Origin: Chitinivorax tropicus
GTDB lineage: Bacteria; Pseudomonadota; Gammaproteobacteria; Burkholderiales; SCOH01
Direction of reading: 5' to 3'
Length of the DNA: 33,942 bases
Assembly: GCF_014202905.1 (NCBI RefSeq)
Contig: NZ_JACHHY010000030.1
Location: 3,802 to 37,743 of the forward strand
Shown here: positions 8,759-17,007 of the stretch, one piece after another
How positions within the stretch are numbered: position 1 is the first letter of the stretch
Layout: each line of letters opens with the position of its first letter
The notes under the pieces: generated by a model
Databases searched by the model: none
What the model was told of the DNA's origin: nothing
Seen by the model: only the letters and a program-made list of their open reading frames with translations
Position numbers and translations under genes: made by a program

Positions 8759-11032
8759 ATGTTGACCCCTCCACTGTCTCGAAGCGTGCTATGGGCATTG
8801 GTAAGCAGTCTTTGCATTGGCACCACGGTCTATGCCGATGCTGGCGTCAGCCGCAAAGATCTGTCAGCTGACACAGATGTGCCTGAGCACATCCGCTATT
8901 CCATTCCAAATTTATCTCGACAGCAGATAGCATTACCCAAGCAGAGCTTGCGCAAATCTGCGATGGCCTTAAATGCCAATGATTCATGTCTGGATTATGC
9001 CAAAATGGCTGAGCAACGTGGGGTGGCATTGGCCAACTATGTTGCTGATTTGAAAGACGTAGAGTGTACTTATGGCTTATTCTCCGCTCAGAATACTATT
9101 CGGAGTAAGTTGTATACAAAGGAGAATTACGAAGCTGTTGCCACACGGCTAAGTCAGGAAGCAGCTCGTTATAATGCAACTACGCGCGCTGCTGCCAATT
9201 TGATCCTTTTCTTGAGGGCTGGCTTACTGGCCGCTGACTCGCACAAGGAATTGGCCCCGCCAGCCAACTTCAACAGTCAAATTCGCCCGGCGATTGATTC
9301 GCTACTTAGCAGCCAATTTCTACTGGCTCAGAATGCTGCTGCGCCTACAACAGCCTCAGAAGTACTTTATCTGATTACCAATCTTCATCAATATGAGCCG
9401 TATCTACCTCGCATCAGGCAATTGATTGCATCACTGACCAATTCACCAAATAATGTGAATGCGGCAGATCAGATGAGTCATGTTGAAGCAGAAAGAGCAT
9501 TTTCTGCCATATTGACTGTTTATTATTTTGCACATGGGCATGAAGACGCAAAAGCGCTTTTCCTGCAGGATGATTCCTATTTCACGGCTCTCAGGGACTT
9601 TCTTGAGAAGAACCCCAGGCTGCTGGATTCGCCAAATCTTACTTTCCTTTTGAAGGATACCGCTGGAGAGCTGTTCCGATTCATGCAGTACCCATCGCTC
9701 CGGCCACGTGTATCACCGATCATCAGAGATTTTGTAAGGAAATATCAAATCACCGGCAAAGATCGGATATTGTGGGCCCCAGCGGTAAGGGCGGTTCGGG
9801 TTTATGATAAGGATAATTGCAGCTTCTATGGCACTTGTGATTACAAGCAGAAAATCTCAACTGCTGTTCTGGTCAACAATTATACTTGCAGCCCCACGAT
9901 CAGAATCAGGGCAGAGGAGATGACCCAGCAACAGATGCAATCTACCTGCCAGACGTTATCTACTAAAGAATCATACTTCCATGAGATGTTCCCTACCAAG
10001 CGTACTCCGGTAGCGGGAGACAATAATAATCAGTTGGAAGTAGTGGTATTCGATAATAAGCTCAATTATACGTTATATGCAGATCTGATATTTGATATAG
10101 ATGTCAACAATGGTGGCATTTATATTGAGGGCGATCCGAGTAAGAGTGAAAGTCGCTTTTTTGCATATGAGGAGTCCTGGGACCCTGCCAAACTCAATAT
10201 CAGAAATCTTGAGCACGAATACACTCATTATCTTGACGCTCGATTCAATATGAAGGGTGGTTTTCAAGATTACAAATCTGTCACGCCGACAGCATGGTGG
10301 ATGGAGGGGGTGGCTGAATATATTGCCAAAAAGAATGACAATCAACCTGCCATTGATTCAGCCAAAACCAATAAATTCCGCTTGAGTGAGATTTTTGAAA
10401 ACTCCTATGATATGCCGGTCTGGGATGAGAACCGAGTTTATGATTGGGGTTATATGGCCGTTCGATTCATGAATGAACGTCACCGCAGTGATCTCGATTC
10501 CATGCTGTCCAAGTTCCGCACTGGTGATTATGCTGGTTATAAAAAGGATAAGGAGCAGATCGGTACCAGCTACGATGCCGAGTTCGTCAGCTGGGCGCAA
10601 ACCGTAAGCACCACCGGTGAGCCACCCCTGCCCAGATCTACACCAACTCCGCCCCCAACCCCCACCCCAACACCAGCTCCGACGCCCACGCCAAATTTGC
10701 CGGACTGCGGTGATCGGCGAGTCCTTGAGAAAGGTTGTATCGTCCGCAATCTTTCAGGTGATCAGCGTCAACCCATCTATTTGTCAATCTGGGTACCGAC
10801 TGGCGCCAAAAACCTGAGGATTCAAACCAGTGGCGGAAGTGGCAATATAGATGCTTATTTGGCGACAGGCTATTACCCAGATGCAAACAGATTCCAATAT
10901 AAGTCCATGCAGCCAGGTAATAGCGAGAGCTTCAATATTCCATCTCCTGTTGGGTTCGCATGGTACAGCATGACCTTGACAACCAGTCAGCCGATTTCTG
11001 GCATCAATGCTTGGATGACGTTTGATAATTAA
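8759..11032 (+). CDS. Secreted M9-family collagenase with C-terminal PPC-type domain
   Basis: 757-aa zinc metalloprotease of the Vibrio/Clostridium collagenase family (peptidase M9), expected to degrade collagen outside the cell. I place the start at ATG 8759 rather than the upstream frame opening (8552), because AAGGAG lies 7 nt before it and it gives a signal peptide (SRSVLWALVSSLCIGTTVYA, cleavage near residue 27). The catalytic site is HEYTH at residues 486-490, with the third zinc ligand Glu516 in WWMEGVAEY. An N-terminal activator-like helical region spans about residues 55-330. A Thr-Pro linker (about 621-645) leads to a C-terminal domain of about 110 residues resembling a pre-peptidase C-terminal/collagen-binding module. 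All key residues are present. Next to a tyrosine recombinase gene. Confidence 0.93.
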   Translation: MLTPPLSRSVLWALVSSLCIGTTVYADAGVSRKDLSADTDVPEHIRYSIPNLSRQQIALPKQSLRKSAMALNANDSCLDYAKMAEQRGVALANYVADLKDVECTYGLFSAQNTIRSKLYTKENYEAVATRLSQEAARYNATTRAAANLILFLRAGLLAADSHKELAPPANFNSQIRPAIDSLLSSQFLLAQNAAAPTTASEVLYLITNLHQYEPYLPRIRQLIASLTNSPNNVNAADQMSHVEAERAFSAILTVYYFAHGHEDAKALFLQDDSYFTALRDFLEKNPRLLDSPNLTFLLKDTAGELFRFMQYPSLRPRVSPIIRDFVRKYQITGKDRILWAPAVRAVRVYDKDNCSFYGTCDYKQKISTAVLVNNYTCSPTIRIRAEEMTQQQMQSTCQTLSTKESYFHEMFPTKRTPVAGDNNNQLEVVVFDNKLNYTLYADLIFDIDVNNGGIYIEGDPSKSESRFFAYEESWDPAKLNIRNLEHEYTHYLDARFNMKGGFQDYKSVTPTAWWMEGVAEYIAKKNDNQPAIDSAKTNKFRLSEIFENSYDMPVWDENRVYDWGYMAVRFMNERHRSDLDSMLSKFRTGDYAGYKKDKEQIGTSYDAEFVSWAQTVSTTGEPPLPRSTPTPPPTPTPTPAPTPTPNLPDCGDRRVLEKGCIVRNLSGDQRQPIYLSIWVPTGAKNLRIQTSGGSGNIDAYLATGYYPDANRFQYKSMQPGNSESFNIPSPVGFAWYSMTLTTSQPISGINAWMTFDN

Positions 11033-11055
11033 TCAACTCTGCTGCCTGTAATACT

Positions 11056-11090
11056 GACTGACACTGGGTAATATTTGTCCAGTGTCAGTC
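11056..11090. terminator. Terminator hairpin between collagenase and recombinase genes
   Basis: A perfect 12-bp stem (GACTGACACTGG at 11056-11067 with CCAGTGTCAGTC at 11079-11090) and an 11-nt loop lie between two converging genes. It probably serves both directions. The T tract is poor on both sides. Confidence 0.65.
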
Positions 11091-11122
11091 TTATGGTTGA
11101 CCATATCGAGAGAGTTGGCATC

Positions 11123-12073
11123 TCAACTCTGGTCATCTTCTGGTGAACCCATCAGTGTGAGTTTGGCGTTGAAAGCAACAAAAGGATCTGTTGCATCAAC
11201 GTATTGCATGGCGGATTTAAGATCTCGCCAGCCCACATATTGCATGAGCGTTTTGATGTCCCATCCATTTGCAATCGCCCAATTTGCAAAGCCACGCCGC
11301 AATGAGTGACTGGTGTAGGACTCCGGTAACGCATTGCCGCTTTCAGCAAGTACCCTTCTCAACAATGGGACAATACTGTTGACATGTAGCCCATCGGGTT
11401 TGATTCGCCCCCAACGATCTACGCCCCGAAACAGCGGCCCTGCTTTCAGCCCCGCCAGCGCCAGCCAAGCCTCACATGCATCGACAGGGCAAAGTGTTTT
11501 CAAGGCAGGAACCTGATAACGTCGCCCTCGGTTGTCTCGATCTGCTTTTGACGTGGGCAAAAAGCAAACCATGCCACGCCCGGTCTGGATCTGAATATGC
11601 TCAATCCTCAGTCTGACCAGCTCATCACTTCTGAACCCACGCCAGAACCCCAGCAGCAGCAAAGCCTTGTTACGCACATGCTGCAAGCAGGGCTGTTGTG
11701 CATCTGACCGCATAATCTGTTCGTCCAACCAACTGACCGTTTGTGTCAATACATCCAATTGCAGTGGTTTGGCTTGTCGTTCGACATGTGTATGGATCAT
11801 GCGGATGCCTTTCATGATCTTTCGAACCAATGGGGCTTTGGTCGGATCTGGAAAGCCTTGGGACTGATGCCACTGGCCCAAAGCCGCCAGGCGCGATTTA
11901 AGTGTATTGCCGGTCAGAATCGCTGCATGATCAGCCAGATATTTGGCAACATCTTCTGCCGTGGCGGGCAAAAAACCACCCCATTCCACCTCGTAATGGC
12001 GAATGGCTGATTGATAACTGCGCTTGGTATTGATGCGCGTTGCTGCGTCAATATAGTAGGCCAGTCTTTCCAC
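11123..12073 (-). CDS. Tyrosine recombinase / phage-type integrase
   Basis: 316-aa site-specific recombinase. An N-terminal SAM-like core-binding domain (about residues 5-95) precedes a complete catalytic domain. Visible catalytic residues are Arg148 in GFRSDEL, Lys176 in TSKADRD, His256 and Arg259 in HSLRR, Trp282 in GWRD, and the nucleophile Tyr291 in AMQYV. The frame starts with GTG at 12073, preceded by GGAG 9 nt upstream. It stands alone, with no excisionase, tRNA or recognisable att repeat nearby. It resembles the standalone integrases of small genomic islands or cassette-like elements rather than XerC/XerD. It converges on the collagenase gene. Confidence 0.9.
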   Translation of the reverse strand: MERLAYYIDAATRINTKRSYQSAIRHYEVEWGGFLPATAEDVAKYLADHAAILTGNTLKSRLAALGQWHQSQGFPDPTKAPLVRKIMKGIRMIHTHVERQAKPLQLDVLTQTVSWLDEQIMRSDAQQPCLQHVRNKALLLLGFWRGFRSDELVRLRIEHIQIQTGRGMVCFLPTSKADRDNRGRRYQVPALKTLCPVDACEAWLALAGLKAGPLFRGVDRWGRIKPDGLHVNSIVPLLRRVLAESGNALPESYTSHSLRRGFANWAIANGWDIKTLMQYVGWRDLKSAMQYVDATDPFVAFNAKLTLMGSPEDDQS

Positions 12074-12392
12074 TGCAGACTACTCCAAAAATGGTCGTGT
12101 AAATAGTCTTGATCAAGCCTTACGAAACCGGTGCGTCAAGAAGGCATGTGACGTATTTTGTCGGAATAAAGCAATTTTCGTCAGTTTGGCGATGATATTT
12201 TCCATTTAAAAACAATAATTTATGCGTTGTGCAAATGCAGCCTTTCGAATTATACTTCTCGCCCACTTGATTGATTCCACATGTAAGAACATAGCAGTAA
12301 CTCACATGAGTAGTAGCGGTGGCGTTTTCACTGGCACATCAGAAATTCATAATTTTCTCAATATCTTGATTACACTTCAAAGGGAAGCAGGC
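12074..12392. other. Divergent intergenic region, no gene seen
   Basis: This 319-nt AT-rich spacer separates the recombinase (leftward) and the lipoprotein protease (rightward), so it should carry promoters for both. I see no convincing -35/-10 pair. A 61-codon minus-strand frame at 12120-12305 has no recognisable domain and is probably not a gene. Confidence 0.5.
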
Positions 12393-13778
12393 ATGCGAAA
12401 TTGGGCTGTTCATTTTAAATCAAACCTTTACACAGTAGGTGTTGCAACAGTAGTAGCAACCAGCTTGGTAGCATGCGGCGGAGGCGGTGGTGGTGATTCA
12501 TCTCCAGCCGGCAGCACAACCCCTCCTCCAACTTCAACACCCACACCTACACCCACACCTACACCCACACCTACACCTACACCTACACCCACACCTACAC
12601 CCACACCTACACCTACACCCACACCTACACCCACACCCACACCCACACCTACACCTACACCTACACCTACACCTACACCTACACCTACACCTACACCCAC
12701 ACCTACACCTACACCTACACCTACACCTACACCTACACCTACACCTACACCTACACCTACACCACCGGGGGCGACGGCGGATAAACCAAGTGGTTGTACC
12801 GCCCAACCGAAAGTCGCGCAAGTTGGCCCATTCAGAACCTATGCAGGCGATTGCGTATTAAGCTACCAACTTCAGCCTAATGACTTCCAAGCACTACTGA
12901 CCCAAAAGGATGGCATCCCCACCTATGACACAGGCAAGGTCACAAGTGAATTCAAGAAAGTGTTTTCTGACCAATATGACTTCATATTCTTGGTGATTGA
13001 CACGCCAGAAAAACCAGTCGATATGGCCTATGGCTACTACATTTCATCCTCCCGAAGCACGCAGTCATGCACTGGCTCAAGCTGCCCGAGATTGCTGGGA
13101 ACAATGCACATCACCTATTTGACAGATGCTGTCCGAAATTCCCCTGTCCTGCACGAAATCATGCACCAATGGGGCAATTTCTTTCTGCCGACTTCCGATA
13201 GTGGTCACTGGGGGTTTTCAAGCGTCAATGGACAGCTTGGGGGGTTTGATAAAAGTACCTTGAAACAGGTGGCAGCCAATACCTGGAAAGCATCCAACAG
13301 CAAGGGAAATGGCTTTGGTACCAATGCGAATGGCGGCAACACCCTGCCCTATTCACCACTGGAATTGTTTGTGGCTGGTTTGATGACAGAAGATGACTTG
13401 AAAGAGTCTGGTTTATTGCCCATCAAAGTAGCTAAAAACCCACAATGGGCAGGGCAAGGTGGTCAATTTATTGCAGATGGCTTTGATGAGTATGACTTAC
13501 AACAGCTCAAAGATATGCTGGCAAAACAGAAATTCACAGCCAAGCCAATGCGCAAACAATCTCGCGCAGCTGTCATCGTGTTGACATCCAAAACAGCGCT
13601 GAGCGACGACGACGTAAAAACTTTGAACGGATCAATTGAGAACTTCACACGCGCTGGCGACCCAGATACAAAGTGGTCAGTAAATGGCTTCTACCATAAC
13701 TTCTGGATGGCAACGAAGCAGGCAAGCGGTGGATCAGCAACACTTTCGATGAGTATTGTCAGCCAGGGTGCCAAGTAA
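12393..13778 (+). CDS. Lipoprotein zinc metalloprotease-like protein with long Thr-Pro linker
   Basis: 461-aa predicted outer-membrane or surface lipoprotein. I chose ATG 12393 over the upstream opening at 12222 because AGGGA precedes it and it gives a short charged start, a hydrophobic stretch and the lipobox LVAC (Cys28), followed by a run of glycines. Residues 49-124 are 38 consecutive Thr-Pro units, a stiff spacer. The catalytic-like module holds HEIMHQWGN (His254, Glu255, His258) with a further His272 in GHWGFS. A later [12 protein letters not shown] segment recalls uncharacterised secreted HExxH proteins that share a YSPLEL motif. I recognise no named family, so protease activity rests on the HExxH motif. 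The GC-rich microsatellite is unlike the rest of the gene. Confidence 0.8.
   Translation: MRNWAVHFKSNLYTVGVATVVATSLVACGGGGGGDSSPAGSTTPPPTSTPTPTPTPTPTPTPTPTPTPTPTPTPTPTPTPTPTPTPTPTPTPTPTPTPTPTPTPTPTPTPTPTPTPTPTPTPTPPGATADKPSGCTAQPKVAQVGPFRTYAGDCVLSYQLQPNDFQALLTQKDGIPTYDTGKVTSEFKKVFSDQYDFIFLVIDTPEKPVDMAYGYYISSSRSTQSCTGSSCPRLLGTMHITYLTDAVRNSPVLHEIMHQWGNFFLPTSDSGHWGFSSVNGQLGGFDKSTLKQVAANTWKASNSKGNGFGTNANGGNTLPYSPLELFVAGLMTEDDLKESGLLPIKVAKNPQWAGQGGQFIADGFDEYDLQQLKDMLAKQKFTAKPMRKQSRAAVIVLTSKTALSDDDVKTLNGSIENFTRAGDPDTKWSVNGFYHNFWMATKQASGGSATLSMSIVSQGAK
12537..12764 (+). repeat. Hexanucleotide microsatellite, 38 units of ACACCY
   Basis: An uninterrupted run of 38 six-base units, ACACCC or ACACCT, encodes 38 Thr-Pro dipeptides. 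Because the unit is 6 nt, slippage changes linker length without shifting the frame. Only the third base of the Pro codon varies, which points to recent expansion rather than old selection on sequence. Confidence 0.95.
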
Positions 13779-13829
13779 GTCTAGATTCTGTTCAGCCATA
13801 GACCCGAGCTAGAATATTACAAAGGTAAA

Positions 13830-13858
13830 GGCCAGCACTTCCAAAAAGTGCCTGGCCC
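13830..13858. terminator. Bidirectional terminator between lipoprotein gene and flagellar operon
   Basis: GGCCAGCACTT (13830-13840) pairs with AAGTGCCTGGCC (13847-13858), an 11-bp stem with one bulged C and a 6-nt loop. It lies between the converging lipoprotein and sigma-factor genes. On the minus strand it is followed by TTTACCTTTG. Confidence 0.7.
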
Positions 13859-13904
13859 TTCTCCCAAGGCGATATAAATCATTATTTGTTATGCAGGCAC
13901 GGGC

Positions 13905-14657
13905 CTAGCAGATAAGATTCAGCGGCCTGCTTGTTGCCATTTCCGCACGTAGTTTGGCTAGCGCACTCTGATGCAATTGAGATGCACGGCCTCGCGTCAC
14001 GCCCATGATCTTGCCGATCTCCTCAAAACACAATTGCTGCATATAGTGATATCGAATGACTTGTGCTTCCCGGTGTGGAAGCTTTGTCAGCAAAACATGG
14101 AGATGTTTTTTCAATTGGAATAGCTCCAAGGATGTATATGCAGTCGGCGCAGCAACTTCCTCCGTCACATACATTCCATCTTCCTCCAGCATCATGCCAA
14201 GTGCCAGCCCAATTGCGACGCTAGCAATTCGCTCAAATGAGGCCATTACCTGGTCAGATTGGGATGAGGCCTTGGTATCAATGGAATGAATCCGCTCACG
14301 AATACGCTTTTGAATTTGTAACTGCTTTTGTCGCTCAGTGTAATGTTCCAATCCATTGAGAATGGCACCATTGATCCGATAACTGGCATAGGTCGTAAAA
14401 GCAGCATTGCTTGTATGATCATATCGATCAACTGCTTCTATCAGGCCAATGGAAGCCAATTGCAGGAAGTCCGAGAAATCAATCTCGTCAGTAGTGCGCT
14501 GTGCATACAGTTTGGCTGCAAGCATCTTTGCGAAGGGCAGGTAATTGCCAATCAACCGTTCCCTCGCATCTGTACACTGCGCGCGCGCCTGCTCCCAGAG
14601 TACCTGCTCTTCAGCTTTATCCCATTTCTCCCAGGATGGCGAACTATTCTGTCGCAT
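13905..14657 (-). CDS. fliA: Flagellar-type sigma-28 factor (FliA/LafS family)
   Basis: 250-aa RNA polymerase sigma factor. Region 2 (about residues 33-105) has the FliA signature FSDFLQLASIGLIEAVDRYD and AFTTYASYRINGAILNGL. Region 3 is divergent. Region 4 (about 185-240) carries the -35 recognition helix in CFEEIGKIMGVTRGRASQLH. The length is close to the usual 240 aa. It is the last gene of the flagellar run, 33 nt beyond fliP, an unusual place for fliA. It probably directs late genes of this system (flagellin, stators) that are not in the window. No anti-sigma flgM is nearby. Confidence 0.88.
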   Translation of the reverse strand: MRQNSSPSWEKWDKAEEQVLWEQARAQCTDARERLIGNYLPFAKMLAAKLYAQRTTDEIDFSDFLQLASIGLIEAVDRYDHTSNAAFTTYASYRINGAILNGLEHYTERQKQLQIQKRIRERIHSIDTKASSQSDQVMASFERIASVAIGLALGMMLEEDGMYVTEEVAAPTAYTSLELFQLKKHLHVLLTKLPHREAQVIRYHYMQQLCFEEIGKIMGVTRGRASQLHQSALAKLRAEMATSRPLNLIC

Positions 14658-14690
14658 CGTCTGCAGATATTACTTACTTGGCGAGGTATG

Positions 14691-15458
14691 CTAGTGAAAT
14701 GTACCCAGCAAAGCCCGAATCAGGATATTCCAACCATCAATCAGCACAAACATCAACAGTTTGATCGGTAAGGAAATAGTCATGGGTGGTACCATCATCA
14801 TACCAAGCCCCATCAGGATGGCAGAGACGATTAAATCAACCAATAGAAATGGTAGAAATACCATGAAGCCGATCTGGAAAGCAGCGCGCAATTCCGACAA
14901 CATGAAAGCAGGGATCAACTGCACATTACTGATGTCGTCGATGGTTCTAGGTTGTGGGCTATGTGAAATGTCAACCATCAACGCCAGATCCTCTTCCCGT
15001 GTCTGTTTGACCATGAATTCACGAAATGGCTTGAAGCCTCGTTCCATAGCTTGCTCGGTACTGATCTTTCCTTGTAGATAGGGCTCAAATCCTGTCTGGT
15101 TCGCTTCTTTGAGAGCAGGCGACATGGTGAACAATGTCAAAAATAGCGCAAGACTGATCAGTACTGTATTAGGGGGTGTTTCCTGCATCCCCATTGCATG
15201 TCGCAACAGTGACAACACGATGATGATACGAGTGAATGCGGTCATGGAAATCAGGATGGCAGGTGCCAAGCTCAACACAGTCAGCGCCAGGAGCAACCTA
15301 ACCGAGTTGGCAGCATCCAGACCTTGACCAACAGACCGAATTTCCAATCCGGGCAAACTGATGCCACCTGCATTGGCTGCAAAAGTCGGACAAGAGATGA
15401 ATGTGATAAATACAGCAACCACCACCAGCACAACACGGTGGCATTTCAATTCAAACAT
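14691..15458 (-). CDS. fliP: Flagellar export gate protein FliP
   Basis: 255-aa core of the type III export gate in the MS-ring pore. ATG 15458 starts a signal-peptide-like helix (HRVVLVVVAVFITFISCPTFA) and is preferred to an upstream opening inside fliO. The family hallmark FTRIIIVLSLLRHAMGMQ-PPN follows, then the FMVKQTREED loop and four membrane helices in total, ending in the MMVPPMTISLPIKLLMFVL segment. It overlaps the fliO end by 8 nt. It is separated from its usual partners fliQ and fliR, which head the operon 18 kb away. Confidence 0.95.
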   Translation of the reverse strand: MFELKCHRVVLVVVAVFITFISCPTFAANAGGISLPGLEIRSVGQGLDAANSVRLLLALTVLSLAPAILISMTAFTRIIIVLSLLRHAMGMQETPPNTVLISLALFLTLFTMSPALKEANQTGFEPYLQGKISTEQAMERGFKPFREFMVKQTREEDLALMVDISHSPQPRTIDDISNVQLIPAFMLSELRAAFQIGFMVFLPFLLVDLIVSAILMGLGMMMVPPMTISLPIKLLMFVLIDGWNILIRALLGTFH

Positions 15459-15873
15459 CGATGGTTTTCTCTTCTTGACAAGGTGGGCATTGACGATGTC
15501 GTTGCAGAATGGTAACGCCATTGGCGTTCTCCGCAATCAACAGATCTGTTTCATCAAAACGAACCACTAGGAGCTGAGTACCGGGTGATACTCGCAGACG
15601 CTCCTGCAGAACCAGGCGCTTGGATGGCCGCATTGAACCCGTGATCTTGAGACCATATCGTCGGATCAATAAAGCGATTCCCAGCGCCGATAGGCCCGCG
15701 ATGGCCAGAGCACCAACCATACGCGCCACCATACTATCTTCACCAGGTGAGGGGCGCTTAAATGGAATGGATGAACCACCTACCGAAGGAGGAGATTCGA
15801 TGGGGGCGGCTTCAACCGTAGCCGCCCCCATCAGCAGGCAAGCAGTCATGATGGCCGGAAGCAAATGACGCAT
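15451..15873 (-). CDS. fliO: Flagellar export assembly protein FliO
   Basis: 140-aa bitopic membrane protein that helps FliP form its complex. It has an N-terminal signal-like segment, a Pro/Ser-rich periplasmic stretch, one membrane helix at about residues 50-70 (MVGALAIAGLSALGIALLI) and a short cytoplasmic domain with RLVLQERLRVSPGTQLLVV. Start ATG 15873 overlaps the fliN stop as TGATG. Confidence 0.85.
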   Translation of the reverse strand: MRHLLPAIMTACLLMGAATVEAAPIESPPSVGGSSIPFKRPSPGEDSMVARMVGALAIAGLSALGIALLIRRYGLKITGSMRPSKRLVLQERLRVSPGTQLLVVRFDETDLLIAENANGVTILQRHRQCPPCQEEKTIDV

Positions 15874-16223
15874 CAATTTTCCTGGGGTAGCTCAGTGATT
15901 CGGACACCAAAATGATCACCCACCGCAACCAGTTGGCCTCTAGCAATGACGTGATCATCCAATATCAAATCAACCGGCTCATCAATCAGCCTATCCAGCT
16001 TGACGACTGTATCTTCCTTCATTTGCATCAAGTCTGAAACCAGTAGATCTGCATTGCCAATTTGAGCTGCCAATCTGACCTTGACGTTGCGGATAACAGT
16101 CGCATTCGATCCGAGTAATGATGCACCAGCTTTCACAGGATTCTTCAGTTCAGGCAGATCAACAAGTTGCGTTGTGTTTTCAATAGCGTTGCTGTCGTTA
16201 TTATCACTCATGGTCATCACCAT
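15873..16223 (-). CDS. fliN: Flagellar switch C-ring protein FliN
   Basis: 116-aa SpoA-domain protein. The SpoA fold fills the C-terminal half (about residues 43-112), with VRNVKVRLAAQIGNADL, LDRLIDEPVDLILDD and RGQLVAVGDHFGVRI. FliN stacks under FliM in the C-ring and docks FliH for export. A second ATG at 16211, with GGTGA before it, is an alternative start. The length is normal for FliN (100-140). Confidence 0.92.
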   Translation of the reverse strand: MVMTMSDNNDSNAIENTTQLVDLPELKNPVKAGASLLGSNATVIRNVKVRLAAQIGNADLLVSDLMQMKEDTVVKLDRLIDEPVDLILDDHVIARGQLVAVGDHFGVRITELPQEN

Positions 16224-16230
16224 CTGAAAT

Positions 16231-17007
16231 TTATGCTTTCAATTTAATCAACGAGATAGCGCGATGGCCATGCTGCTTGCCAGGGTGCCCCTGGAAAATG
16301 GGTTCGCCTTTGTCATCACGGACCAATAACGGCTTGTCTAATGGTTGCTCCAGTTTCACCACATCACCCAAATGCAGGGTCTCGATCTGTCCCACTGTCA
16401 ACTCCACCTGGCCTAGCTCGACTTTCAGTTGCAGATGTTGCTTACCAAGCGCCTGCCGCCATGACTGATTTGGCCGTCCCAACGAGCGGGTATTTGGCAT
16501 TGGCAGTCCAGTAGCCACAATATTCAGGGATCTGCCATTGGCCTCGACCCAGCAGATCAATACCGCATCTGCCCCAGGTTGAAATATCTCATCAGCCAGT
16601 ACTACAGACTTTTCGCGGCATTCGGCTTGATAGGGCACCTCGGAAATGGCACAAAGCACCTGCTGTAAGAAGTCCATCGCAGCCTGTTTAGCGACAATAG
16701 GCGCAAGCCCAGACTCCAGATGGCGATCAGCCAAAGATGCCTGGCGACGGCTTGCAAATAAAAGCCTATCGCAGAACTGCTCTAGCTCATTCCCTTTCAC
16801 CAGAAGTGACAACCCGGCTTGACCGGTCCAGGCCTGCCAAGTCCCCTGGCGATCATGGCTTTGCAACATCAGCGGCGAGTGGATTTGCAACGTATCCGGA
16901 AATTGTACACCCCAGCTATTTTCCCATTGCTGAACAATCGCATGGATTCGTGATTTCAATCCGGCAATATATGACTGGCTGAGGAGGAAAAATGGCCTTA
17001 CGTCCAC
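16231..17007 (-). CDS. fliM: FliM-like SpoA C-ring protein, N-terminally reduced
   Basis: 258-aa protein in the fliM position before fliN, against about 330 aa for typical FliM. The C-terminal SpoA domain (about residues 192-258) is clear: LQLKVELGQVELTVGQI and LGDVVKLEQPLDKPLLV. The middle region is diverged. It starts GTG at 17007, and the codon immediately upstream in the same frame is the flgE stop TAA, so no N-terminal extension is possible. The usual CheY-P-binding peptide (LSQ-EIDALL) is absent; the N-terminus reads MDVRPFFLLSQSYIAGLKSR. It is equally reminiscent of injectisome SctQ. A scaffold role is likely; response to CheY is doubtful. Confidence 0.72.
   Translation of the reverse strand: MDVRPFFLLSQSYIAGLKSRIHAIVQQWENSWGVQFPDTLQIHSPLMLQSHDRQGTWQAWTGQAGLSLLVKGNELEQFCDRLLFASRRQASLADRHLESGLAPIVAKQAAMDFLQQVLCAISEVPYQAECREKSVVLADEIFQPGADAVLICWVEANGRSLNIVATGLPMPNTRSLGRPNQSWRQALGKQHLQLKVELGQVELTVGQIETLHLGDVVKLEQPLDKPLLVRDDKGEPIFQGHPGKQHGHRAISLIKLKA

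Noticed and set aside
12120-12305. 61-aa minus-strand open frame between recombinase and lipoprotein genes
   Set aside because: No domain or ribosome site and it fills a divergent promoter region.
12537-12764. CRISPR-like repetition
   Set aside because: The units are 6 nt in direct tandem with no spacers.
12428-12861. Gly-Val, His-Leu/Pro and Cys-Arg repeat proteins in other frames
   Set aside because: They are alternative translations of the hexanucleotide tract and only the Thr-Pro frame joins a lipoprotein signal and folded domain.
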